Both the position numbers and the translations under genes were made by a program. A model generated the notes under the pieces. It worked only from the letters and a program-made list of their open reading frames with translations, ran no database searches and was not told the origin of the DNA. Of a stretch of DNA of 64,000 nt, positions 37,621 through 50,429 are shown piece by piece; within the stretch, counting starts at the first letter, position 1, and the number at the start of each line of letters is the position of its first letter. Origin of the DNA: Elysia crispata (taxonomy: Eukaryota > Mollusca > Gastropoda > Plakobranchidae); the NCBI GenBank assembly GCA_033675545.1, contig JAWDGP010001382.1:261501-325500 (forward strand), given 5' to 3'.

Positions 37621-40533
37621 TTGTTTTTTTTCCTCTAACCGGACCATGGCTCATCTGGAAGCTATTAGAATCAGCTAGATTGAGCTGAACTTGATGATTA
37701 TCCTGGTTTGCTGAAGTCTAATATTGGATTCTTTAAGGAATGAGGGCAACTGCAGTGCTAAATATGTAATTATACACTTTTTCTTTGAAGTTGAAAAGAT
37801 ATGAACATTCCCTTATAAATATTCTTTCCAGATTTTGTAAGGATCCCTTCCCAATTAGTGATATGCACAAATTAAGGGTAAAGATGCTCTTTGCATTGTT
37901 TTAACCCAGGAAAAGCGACAGTGGTTCATATATATATACGTTTTTGGAACGTTTTCACAGAGCGGTGGTTGTATATCTATAAATCTCATAATTATCTGAG
38001 GGAAGGCGATAGTTGTAGATAAGTAACAGTCTACTGTGAGGCTGTATCACTTGATTTTTTTGTGAATTTTGCAGTTTTTTTATGTTTCTAGCTTCATGGA
38101 TAAGAAAGTTATGAAGAAGTAAACTAAGCTTATGCATTTTTTGGGCACTGGTTTGCAGTTGCAGATTATCACTATTATTTACGTCTCTCTTATTGAGAGA
38201 AAATCACTTAGCGGTCTAAAATGAAACAGTAATAATCTGATGTGATTTTGCAATAAAATTCGATAATTTTGCACTTCATTTGTTTCTAGCTTCTCGGAGA
38301 GCAGAGTTATGAATTTAAGGTAAGTATCAACTATGATTTGTTCATCATCAGAATTAGCTATGACTCTTCTATCAAAAATATTCCCTGCTCTACTTGCCAT
38401 GCGACCATGATGATTGAATTCATGTGATAAACTGATATTGCCATAACAGCCAATAATTTTGCAGTTTATTTGAAGTTCCTAGATTTAATTTAAACAAAGT
38501 TATGAACAAGTAACATTATTCATTTTGACATCTACGTTACTTTTCCCACTGGCTGAGTCTGGGGCGTGGCACTTGGCCCATCAGTTGAAACAATAATCTA
38601 AATGGACGATCAGAGCATCATTGAAATAAGATAACCCTCAGACCTATTTATTTACATTTTGTGACGTACACTCAGTTGGGCCTCCCCGTAAGAGTACGTT
38701 GTATCTTCTCAAGAAATAAACGTAATAAACCCACTCGAGGGAGGGGCCAAAAATTGACATGACAACCAATACATGGTGTTCATTTAAGATTTGAAACCAG
38801 TGATGCTACAGTATACTTCAAATTCAATCTCAAAAGTCTTTGTATTATATATATTGTGGGTGAGGTGTGAAGTGGTATGGGCCATGTGTTAGTGCCCTCT
38901 GCATCAGCTTCCCAGCATGAGGTGGCCCCTTGGTTTGTTGCAGCTGTAGTTTGAAACCCACGTATCAGCATGAGAATTTTAGGCTTTTAATCGATGACGT
39001 AAAAATCCAAGTGTATTTTATAATTTTTTGTAGACAATTCTATTTTGTTTCTAAATATACTATCACAAAAACTGAATAAAGAAAATAATTATAGAACAAT
39101 GGGCTGGTGGGTCTGCTTACTAAATTTCTCCCTCAACCCCTTCCAAAAAAGGAGGAATGGGTGAACTTGAACTTGAAGGTTATTTGGTTTTCAAGTATTT
39201 GTGAAAATACATGTATGGATACGAGTAGTGAATTTGTTCCTTTGATGCTTGTTGATTCTGTTACGTTTGTATTAGATGAAAGACGCTCATGAAATTGATA
39301 TGATGGGCTGTCCTGATAGGTTCAAGAGCTTTGTTTGTGGATCATGATTGGCGTGAAATAGCACATCGTGCAAAGCTGTGATATACTAGCAAACTGAGGG
39401 AACTTGTGATCAGCTTTATCGATAAAAATTGTCTTGTTATTTTTCTTCTCGGCACAATTTTATGTGCGTCATATACCTTAATTCTTATTATATGTCCTGC
39501 ATGAAACCAAAGTTTTTTTAAAAAATAACACGAGCACAAAGATTAAACTGTATAGTTTCAGAAAATGTATACTTTTATACGTGTCTAAAAACTTGAGAGC
39601 GTAAAAACAGTGTATCAACTCCTAGATATTTGATTTTCACACGACTGGACCTGTTAGTGTGTCAAGCACACACTCTTGCTACTGTTACTGGCTCAGCACT
39701 CTCGCCCTGGCAAATCAGTTAGCGCTTAACCTGGGCTCGTATTCAAGGGTTAGTTTATTTACTCGACCATCCACTGTATAATAAAAACAAAAGTACTAAA
39801 CGTACTGCTAATGGGTTGTGGAGGCTAAGGAGAGAAAAAAATGATGACCTAGGTTGTCTACAAATGGAATTTTCATAGATTTCATTTGACTCGATCCCTA
39901 GCTGCTGTGCACTAATAAAAGTATAAAACATTACATGGAGAGGATGAAGCTGTTCACTTCTCTTTGATTTATAATTATAGCATGTCAAAATCAGGTGCAC
40001 AAAAGCTCCAGATAAAAAAGTATGGTATCTACAGATCACACCAGTGGAAAAATTTTTACCACAAGTAGAATTTCAATTCTAGTAAACATGGCAATCATGG
40101 CAGATATTTTTTTTTATTTAATCATACCAAAATTGAATCATGCAGGACAGAGTACTACTTCTTTGTGATATATCAATGCTAACATAGATGAAAATGAGTC
40201 TTCATTTTAAATTTGCAATAGAAATTACAAGCAACGTTAATAATTTGTTTACCCTAAGATATGGGACAAGAAAATAAGTATGATGGTACTGGTAAACATT
40301 TTCTATTATAATTCCTTTGTGCTTGTGTTAGAAATGAGGAACCACAACAAGGCTTTTTGAACTTGTACCTCTTTTCCTTATTTGTAGCCCTTCATTGCAT
40401 AGGGGAAAAAAAGTTGGATGTGGTTATTGGGCTTATGCAATCATATCTTTGAGAGGAAGGTTATAATTTTTTATCATTTGAAGAAAATATATTCTTAATC
40501 ATAGATTGCATTTTCATAATAGTAATATAAATA
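37621..40533. other. Intergenic, no gene seen
   Basis: AT-rich without supported coding sequence. Small open frames (e.g. 38179-38400 minus, 38780-38971 minus) have no recognisable similarity. Confidence 0.4.
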
Positions 40534-40980
40534 CACAAGAAACCCCATTATTCGAATTACTTATATATGGGCATGGATTGAAACTTCGAATTACAAAAAG
40601 GGACATAACTGAAATTATGAGTATGACTCATCAACTGAGTGTACTGTGCCTGCAAAAAGCAACTCTTCCCTTCCCCTCAGTGTTACTACTGGCAGTCCTT
40701 TATTAGTGAATCAGCTCACTCCTCGCTTTGTTAGCTTACTGATCAGCATTTCTCGTGCAAGGAATAGCATTGCTTGCTACCAGTGCTTGAAATATATATG
40801 TACATGTAGTACTTTTGTAATGCCTTATGGGGTGATATCGAATTCCCATCAAGAGAATCTAACCAGAAAGACTTTGAAATATGAGTCTGATTCTAACAAA
40901 GCCAAAGAGAAAAAAATCATCCTCTCTCAAAATTTTGATTATGAATATGAGAAATTCGAATAATCAGACTTCGCTTTCTG
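40534..40980. mobile_element. Degenerate pogo-like MITE (second copy type)
   Basis: The ends are inverted and imperfect: left CAAGAAACCCCATTATTCGA, right (reversed) CAGAAAGCGAAG, four more bases, then ATTATTCGAA. Length (about 445 bp), TTCGAA-rich ends and the GTACATGTAGTA motif in the middle resemble the element at 34709-35158. The open frame 40646-40963 inside is not a recognised protein. Confidence 0.45.
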
Positions 40981-42062
40981 ATGGTTCCACAGTATCCTTT
41001 TTGTTATTTTCTTAGCCTTAATAATACTTTTATGTATTGAGGTAGAAAACAATATGGAGGAAATATCTATTTCTTCAAGGGAAACCTAAAAATAGATTAA
41101 TAAAAAGGATTGTGGTTTTAAATGCAATGCGTGTTCTCTTGCAACATAACATTATGATAAATGTATTTGATAGAGAAAGTATTTTTCCAAACACCCTCGA
41201 AAAAGGCAAAAACAAAAACAAAAAATCTCATAAGGAATGGCTCTGATTATGATTAAGTTCTCTTTAACTCATATAAAAAAGAAAAAAGCTTGATGTGATA
41301 ATGTATCACCTGAATTTTACTTTCCTTACAAAGGAAATGATGAGCATATAGGGATCTAAAAACATGTAGCTAAGTTTTAGAAAGCAGAGAATATTTTTTT
41401 TTTTCAATTGGTTTTATGTGCAGTAAAAAAACTAAAATGTTAAACATGGATTTTTTATTTTCTTTTTTTTTAATCATTCAACCTTGTTAAGCCATATGCC
41501 ATTTAGTGATGCAATTGGTGGGCATATCGGGGAAATGCACCAGTTTATTTTCAAGGTAAGGGACATTGACTAAGCAACCTCTATGGGCACAGAGAATAAT
41601 ATAAGGCTGACGTCAAGCCTAAAGATACGGTGGTTAAATGAGAAGAGATCCCCAGCACCACATAGTAAGTAGATTCTACTTTTTCTTTATAACAATTTGA
41701 GTAGAACAATAAATGAAAATGAAAAAGCTCCTCCACCAAAAAATTAAAAAAAAAAGTTGCACTGGAAACTCAACTAAGCAGTTTATAATCGCCAACAGTA
41801 TTTTAATTTTGATTTATTTTCTATAGTTTGTAAATTTATTTCTCCGCTACTATCACATCCATGGGGCCTTATAGTGGAATGAATAAAAATCAATCTTGTA
41901 CCAGTTTTGACTTACTGAAAGAAAAAGAAAAAAAGGTTTTTATACCATATGACATAATTGGCACATGTTCATCAAAAAAGTCAATATAATGTTTTAAAAA
42001 AAAATTGATTTTTATTGTAATCAACAAAAAATATTGACAAGAACTTAAAATTAAAACTTATA
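40981..42062. other. Intergenic, no gene seen
   Basis: AT-rich sequence between YIF1 and SRP9. TTTATT at 42011-42016 is a candidate minus-strand polyadenylation signal for SRP9, about 1 kb past its stop. Confidence 0.4.
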
Positions 42063-42738
42063 GTCCTTTGTGAATGGTGCAATTTTTTTTCTATCTTGAC
42101 ATACAGAAAAATAAAAAGCTTATGTGAAACTAAAAACTCACTTTCAATGCGTCTTTACTTGAAGGAATTTTGTATAATAAAAAAAAAATAAAAAAAATTT
42201 CAATAACTTTACAGAGGTAAGAATTTCAGACAGTAAAATCTCTAGATCAAAAAAGCATATTTCTAATGTTGCATGATGGATTGGTATTAAATAGACATTA
42301 AAGACAATGAAAACAGCATAATCCTTCAATAACATTGATTTGAAAATTTAATACCGTAATTAATTTATGAAAAGTCATCTTAAGTTTAATTTTTTGTGCA
42401 TGGGGCTCTTTTTTCTATCTTCACACACAAAAAAATAAAAAGCTTCAGTGGAAGTAAAAACTTCACTTTCAGTAAGTCATTACTTGAAGGAATCCTTCAT
42501 CCTTTCGAAAAGTCTGCAGTATTTTGATTTGAAAGAGAAGATGAATTTGTTTAAAAAAAAGAACAAAAAAGATCTTTCAATGCCTTTGCAAAGGTACGAA
42601 TTTTCAACAGCAAAATCTTTAGTCTAAAAAAGCATTTCTAATGTTGAATGATGTATTGGTATTCAATTAAATAGATATTAAAGAGAATGAAAATGACAGC
42701 AATTAATTTATGAAAAGATGACTTAAGTTTAGTTTTTT
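42063..42738. repeat. Tandem duplication, two units of about 0.33 kb
   Basis: Unit 1 (42063-42390) and unit 2 (42391-42738) share, in order, CTATCTT-ACA, AAATAAAAAGCTT, ACTTCACTTTCA-like, TACTTGAAGGAAT, GGTA-GAATTT, TCTA-AAAAAGCAT, TTTCTAATGTTG, ATTGGTATT, AATAGA-ATTAAAGA and AATTTATGAAAAG. Non-coding, in the 3' flank of SRP9. Confidence 0.8.
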
Positions 42739-43030
42739 ACTCAGTCTTAGAGTTTTCACAAATACTTTTTGATTCCTGCCATGTCCCACAGCCATCTTTC
42801 ACTCATTTCAATTCATATAACCACAATTCACTTCAATAATACATAGGGAAAAAAAGTTTATATCCATTCATATTTACCATGTAAAAAAAATTCAGTATGC
42901 AACTAACAGACACACTGTAGCTCTCACAAAAATGAATCAAATTTACAAAATACGCTATGGTATTCAAATCCTATATTGCCAACCCAGAGCTACTCAGTCA
43001 AACCCAACCATTCATCCAATGAACAATACA

Positions 43031-46000
43031 TCACTTTTCTTTTGATGCCATGTGCCTCATCAAATGTCCAGTAAGTTTTTCCAACTTTTTCACATCTTGA
43101 GCATGTTCTGTGCGGTACTGGAAGCACTGAAATAAAAAATAATCAGGTGAAGGTTACTCAATGCACTCTTTAATGCTGCACACACACGCACAGACACTCT
43201 CATATTCTCTCTCTGTGACATATATGAAATTGCGATTTAAAAGTGCAAACCAGAACATGATTGTATAAAAGATATCAACTTGGGTGTCCAAAGGAAATTA
43301 GCCTACAAAAATCCTACCACCAAATCTAAAAGGAGCTTACACTACAGGTTACAAAGTGGCTGCATATACTCTACCCTTTTCATTTCACTATGAGATTCTT
43401 TTGTTTGAGCCCTTTCTGTTTGATTTTTTTCTGCCATATGCTATTTTAGAGCATAACTAACTGACTTCTTCAATTTTCTCTTCATTGATCTTATATTCTG
43501 GTTACTATTACAACATACTTTATTTTCCCAATATAATTTTATCCACCACTTTCCTACTTTCCTAGACACCCTGTCATCATTATTTTGGTTTAAATATATT
43601 TTAGAACCATGAAATCTGCACCTCACATCTATTTGAAAACCCATTCTGAAATGCTTCCCCTAAATTTGAGAGAATAAATGACTACTAAAAATGTAAGGGT
43701 GTAAATTAAGTACTGTCTTATTTTCTCTCAATAAATATAACAATTATTCTATGCACTGGAAGTTAATTACTTACCGCTTTGTCATCTGTAACTTTAACAC
43801 ATAACTTCCCATCACAATGTCTGTACTTTGTAACAAAGCGACACTGAAATGAAGCAGAAAAGAACAATCTCACAATCATTTTATTAAATATCCATGATAC
43901 ATAAGCACAAAACTTTTTAAAAATGAAGTTTTCTGCTTTCATATTTATGAAACACACGTAACAGCTTCAGCTGCTTCAATTTCACACCCAGTATGCTTTT
44001 AACATTATATAGAGCCTATATGGATGAGGTGTAGATACTCTCTTTAATAGCTTTTGGAATTTTTTTTCTACAACAGTGTAATCTTAATGGCATTAACTTC
44101 TAAATACATTGCCATAAATAAGTAGGCTAAATAACATAAGAAAACAGAAAAGTTTAAAAATATGTTCTCTAATTTTTTTATAAACTATTTACAATTTGTG
44201 CTTCTCTAATGTGTTAAGCCCTGAAGTCACTGCTATAATGGATTAAGCTTAAAAATAATAATTTTAACAAAATCTTTTAAAACATCAAATGTTTTCTAAA
44301 AAACAATGGTGAAAAACCATTATGGGACCTTTAAAATTGGATGAATTGGATTATAATGAACTAATTACTTTACAAATGTAATAAATTTTCAAGAATATTT
44401 TTTAGCCTAAATCCATAACTTTTCTTTAATGTTTTTGAACTGTGTGGGGCAATGATCTTAACAGATTAAAATTCAGTAAACTTTATCTTTGTACATAGAG
44501 TGGTTTTGCCGGATATAGTGTTGAAAGAAATCGAAATTTTCTTTTGAAATATATGGATATCAGAAAGTCTTTACTTAGACTACCAGCGTTTCTAGGCCTG
44601 TGCACATAGGTTTTGATCTAATCTAAATATCAATTTAAAAAAATTTTAAAAACTTTGGTGACAGAAGAGCTGCTCTTTGCGCAAATTCCGTATCAGAATA
44701 AATTTACAGCAGTATTTTGCTGCTCTATCTGTGCACATTATAACGGTAGCTAACGTGTCATTGCAACAAAATTTAGTGAAGTTTTTATTACATTAGAGTA
44801 TACAGCTGCTTTATCGACACCTTTACATTTACTTATAACTACATTAGTGTACTTTCCATGTCTACTCCACTTCATCAACATGCCTAAAACTAGAAACAAG
44901 TCAAGCATGTGCTGACATTAAACGTGCAAAACTCTTTGGATACCCATCCCAATTACATTCTTCTTTTGGGAGGCATAAGAGAATCTCTCTTCTTAAATCT
45001 ATGCTGGCACTTAGCCGCCTAATGTTTGCCCTGGAAGTTTTAGTAGTCTCAGTTTAGTCCAAAAGTGTTGCAGAATCCTGGTTACCATCTATATGGGTTT
45101 CCCCTTGTTAAGAAGTAATGAGTCTTGAGTTAAATGAAATCCTTACCCCTCTAGAAATCTAGAGACATCTACCCTAAGTTGAAAAACCAGTAAATTTCTG
45201 CCCAACTCCTGTAGAGAACTGTTCCTTGTCTTGTAGTGTTTCTTTTGCCTAGATTAATACATTTTTGGTAGTGAAACTCATCGCGATTACGTAATTATCA
45301 AGTACATAAAAATTAAATGAAATTTATTCATATATGAATACTCATTTCTAGGAATCAGAAAGTAGTCCACCCAGTTCCAAGATTGTGTGCATGCGCTGGG
45401 ACTGCACTGGGTGGACGCTAGCTGCCCGGGTCGAGAATAAGTGGAGCAGGCAAAAGCAGAAGCTGATTGGTATGTATGGGATAAATATCAGGAAACAATG
45501 CACCACAAAAATGCTTAATCTTGAAAAATGTTTATTAGCACCGAATAAAACTCTCGTATTTGTGTTCAGCACATCATTGCGAATCATGCAATTTTAAAGC
45601 TCATAGAAAGTTGTACCTATTAGAGCAAAAAGAACATAAAATCTACACAGAATTATGGAAATGTAAGTTTCAGGAAGAGAGAAAAAAAATGTGCGCTACA
45701 GAATTGAAAATAAATGTTGATTAAAAACTTGACTTTCAATTCCAAGAGACTTTGACAGTTTGAGTTTGATCTTTGAATTTGTAAAATGGACTTATTTGCG
45801 TTTGAATTGTCTGTATTTATTCAATTTTGTATCATCAAAGGATTTTTTTTCCATAGGTATTGCAGGCATGTGAACACTGGTTAACTGAACTCACCATGCC
45901 CTCACAGGTATTATTGCAGATATCGGCCCAACATACCCTAAGCTTTAAAATTGTGAATCTCATAATGCATTTGATATGCTGAACACGATTATGAAGGTTT

Positions 46001-46273
46001 TATTCGTCGCAAATAAATACTTTTCAAGATATTATAAGCATTTTTGTGTTGCTCTTAAATTCCCGTTAAAGTAAAACTACAAGTTTCGATTTCCTCGGTA
46101 AACATTCAATTGTGAAGCCTGACGTGACTTGGGCCGATATCTGCAATTTTACCCACTCATCGGTCTGGGCAGGCCTAGAGAGAGTTTTTAGGAACTATTA
46201 CCTTGATTGGATCGCTGAGATACAGTCTTTCCGCAGCTTTTGCAAATTCTTCCCAAGACGTTAAATACGTCAT
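43031..46273 (-). CDS. SRP9: Signal recognition particle 9 kDa protein, three exons
   Basis: CDS exons on the minus strand: 46273-46202 (MTYLTSWEEFAKAAERLYL, then SDPIK), 43843-43775 (CRFVTKYRHCDGKLCVKV, then TDDKA), 43126-43031 (CFQYRTEHAQDVKKLEKL, then TGHLMRHMASKEK and stop). This is 237 nt, 78 aa; all exons are phase 0 with GT-AG borders. Human SRP9 (86 aa) has the same WEEF-AAE-LYL-DP, KYRH-DG-LCVKVTDD and Y-T--AQDVKK-EK blocks. SRP9 pairs with SRP14 in the Alu domain of the signal recognition particle and pauses translation while the ribosome is brought to the ER. The first intron is 2.36 kb, the second 0.65 kb. The protein lacks only the short variable C-terminal extension of the human form. 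No lesion is visible. Confidence 0.96.
45365..45416. repeat. Short inverted repeat in SRP9 intron 1
   Basis: Perfect 11-bp arms GTCCACCCAGT and ACTGGGTGGAC separated by 30 bp, within a less AT-rich island (45360-45450). Could be the remnant of a small hairpin element. Confidence 0.6.
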
Positions 46274-47388
46274 GTTGTCTTTTTGGTTGGGTGCTTATCA
46301 GTTTCGATATGGCCTATATTTAAAAAAATTAAATAACTAAGTCTATGAAATATCGTCACTTAAATGCGTTTTCTGGTTAAGCATGTACAGAGATAGGTTT
46401 AGATTAGATTATAATATGAACAAGGTTTACAGTTTTACGATGTAACTGTAGGTCAAGTCCTGCCAACACACAAAAATATTAGCCATGCCTCATTTCCGGC
46501 AATAACAAGCGAACCTAGGGGTGACGGTATAGGGGTTTTTGATTGGGACATAATTTTTCAGGACATGTTTTTAATATAAATTTAAATTAAGATTAAAACC
46601 TTTGGTTTTTTTGTATCATGGTTTGCTTTTCTTGTTCGAATTAATTATCAATATTTCATTCGCCTAAAACTATTGAAGTAATGTCGATTTACGCTGTGCA
46701 GTGAATAGTTGCTCATCAAGATGGCTTCCAGTAGGAAGTGAATGCTTGACTAGATCTATTGCACAGGAAAATTTTTCTTCAAAGAAACGCAGTTTATTGT
46801 CTTCATAGGCCCTACCAGATGGGATGAAGAGGAAGACTTGTAGATCACTTGCGGTCCTTAGTACTTTCTGGTGTGGTCTTGAATAAAATCAGTTCGCATA
46901 TCACAAAGACAAGCAGAACTACTAACCACACTGAAGTTCCTAACGTCAATGGTCAGTTTACAATTTAAAGTCAACATTTGATTTAGATCTATATCTTAAC
47001 TAAATCAGCTCTAATGTAAATCTAGATTAGATTAGATTATTAAATCAATAGATTAGGTCTAGATTTAATGATAAAAAAAATTATAGAATGGAATAGACTA
47101 GATCTGTTATCTCCACAAATCTAGATTCTATTCTTTTTTTTATTTCGAATTCAATTGATTTCAGCCTTGTCTAGATTACATTTTTTAAAAGAAGGAACTA
47201 GAACCTAGACTCTAGATCCAGAAGTATTGTTTGAAGATGATTTTAAAAATACATTGTTGATGAAATAACAATACAAATTTGATTTTTATGCTAGTTTACA
47301 TTACAAGTGTGATTTTTATGATAGTTTTAAAAATTTCTATGTTGCATGCACACAGAGTTAACTTATCTGCTTTCTTACTAAATTTCTC
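46274..47388. other. SRP9 upstream region
   Basis: Contains the SRP9 5' UTR and presumably its promoter; no TATA box at a decisive place. ATGGCTTCCAGTAGGAAG at 46722 opens only six codons. A run of TAGATC/TAGATT motifs lies at 46980-47110. Confidence 0.4.
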
Positions 47389-47522
47389 GGAAAGAGTTCC
47401 TTTTAGGTACGGACTAATTCACACACCGGTTTTTTGCATAGTAGCAACCCTATAGTGTGTTTCCGGTCAACAAAGTCCTCTTTCGTGTGTAAATTAGTCC
47501 ATACCTGAAAGGAACTCTTTCC
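47389..47522. mobile_element. Fold-back MITE, 134 bp, with 8-bp target duplication
   Basis: Starts GGAAAGAGTTCCTTTTAGGT and ends in its reverse complement (one mismatch in the first 20 bases). The arms extend for about 38 bp (GGTACGGACTAATTCACACA against GGTATGGACTAATTTACACA). Both ends are flanked by AATTTCTC (47381-47388 and 47523-47530). An 8-bp duplication fits hAT-type insertion. Confidence 0.88.
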
Positions 47523-47530
47523 AATTTCTC

Positions 47531-49326
47531 TAGAGCACTAGTCAAAGAGTTAAAAATGGTAGTAATCTGAAATCATCATTATGACATTTAAATTTTACTC
47601 AATTTCACAACTTGGTCATCTGTTATATTTTACATATAATTTTGTCAGCATCACGAACTACATGGCTTAAGAAATTCAAAATAGCCTTTTCCTGTGAAAA
47701 CTTTTGTTTTAACATCTGTTTTTCTAAGGATAGATCTAGTTATTAAAAATTGTAAGAAAGTCAAAAATGAAAAAGAATCGACAAAAAAGTGTCATTTTGA
47801 CACAGCTACATGAATCTGGGCTAGCTTTCTGGGATCTTGAAGAACAATATTTTAAAATGTGAACAATTAACAAAGCAATGCATTTAGCTATTTCTTACAA
47901 AACATCTTTAATTGTGAGAGATTTAACATAAAAAATATTAGGAAATAGTATAATTATAGCTCTTGGTAAGATATTTATGAATGCAAAAAAATTGTCAGTT
48001 AAGATCTTTCAGAAGCTATTTTTTTATTTACCTATATCAATTAAAAAAAAAAATTGAACTAGATAACTTTAACTCCCGTGACTTGGGCCATGTGACCCAG
48101 AAGTGTAGTGCTAGACTCTGCTGTTGCCCAGGCAAGGTGTTTAATTAAAGTTCTGCTTGTTGGGCAAAGCATTATGGAGGAAAACTGACAGGTTGCAGAA
48201 ACACGACCATGACCATGATGGATCATAAAACTAAGTGAATGCCCCTAAAAGTATATATATTTTTGGAATCTAATTAACTTTACTGGACTATGGAGTAAAA
48301 TTTACTTTTTTTTTTCGCTGTCTCTGATTTTTTGTGATTTTTTTTTTCTCTCCCCGTGATGTGTGTTTGAAGTACAGAGCTAGTGTTGTTGCCTGGGCTG
48401 ATTGTTTAATAACCCTGTGAGGCTGCAGATATATGAAGGAAAATTGATAAAATGTTGAAATTGATCATCGTTGCTTGTGAAAAATAAAGTTGTTGATTGA
48501 GCACAGATACTGTGATGATGGTAACAGAAGTGAGACTGAGTGCCAAACACAGCTAACGTCGGCATTTCAATAACACACATTCTCAGCACCTCATTTTTCC
48601 TCTTGCTATAACACAAGGAGGGACAAAGGGGGTGTAAAACGATTCTGAATATGACTTAGGAGACAAATCAAACCAAAACAAGTGCAATCTACATGGTTCA
48701 AGGCACAAACACGGACTGGACTGTAAGCTTACACAATGGACAACACACACACATTTAGACTTAGTCTAACAGAAGAAAAAGGAGGGAGGAGGGCAACACA
48801 ATAGACACCACATGGCCCAATAGCAAACATTCAATAGGTAACAAACTTAGTCTAATCAGATCTTACCACGCTAAACCCAGGTTTGAGACGCCAACAGGCC
48901 ACACCCCCTGTTGTGCCTGATGACGGATGCAATAAACACACATGTACAGTGCCTCTCGCTTCATTCATTGGTATTATAACGTAGGAACATCTTAGAGTCT
49001 CAAAATAAACTGCAATTTCATTGGTAATTATTATTGGAAACATCCAATCAAATAACAGATCACATTCTTAACAAGGAATGATAGAATGTTGGAGAGAAAT
49101 GGGGCACATGCTGTGTTGGTAAGTAAACAAATGCCACAGCACATGCCCTACTTCCGCCAGTAGGTTTATGAACCGATACAACGGTACTTGAGTTAAGACT
49201 AAAGTATAAAACATTTTTAAGGTGATGCTGTTTTAGGAACTAATACTCCTGTTAAAAAATGTCTTGTTGCAGTGATGTAAATGGATTTCTTGCGCAATAT
49301 AAATTGATATAATTTTTTTTTCATAG
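47531..49326. other. Intergenic, no gene seen
   Basis: AT-rich. Two diverged direct copies of about 150 bp may be present (48061-48230 and 48341-48500: CCCGTGA, GCTAG, TGTTGCC, TGTTTAAT and GAAAA-TGA in the same order). No coding sequence recognised. Confidence 0.4.
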
Positions 49327-50429
<1,103 letters not shown>

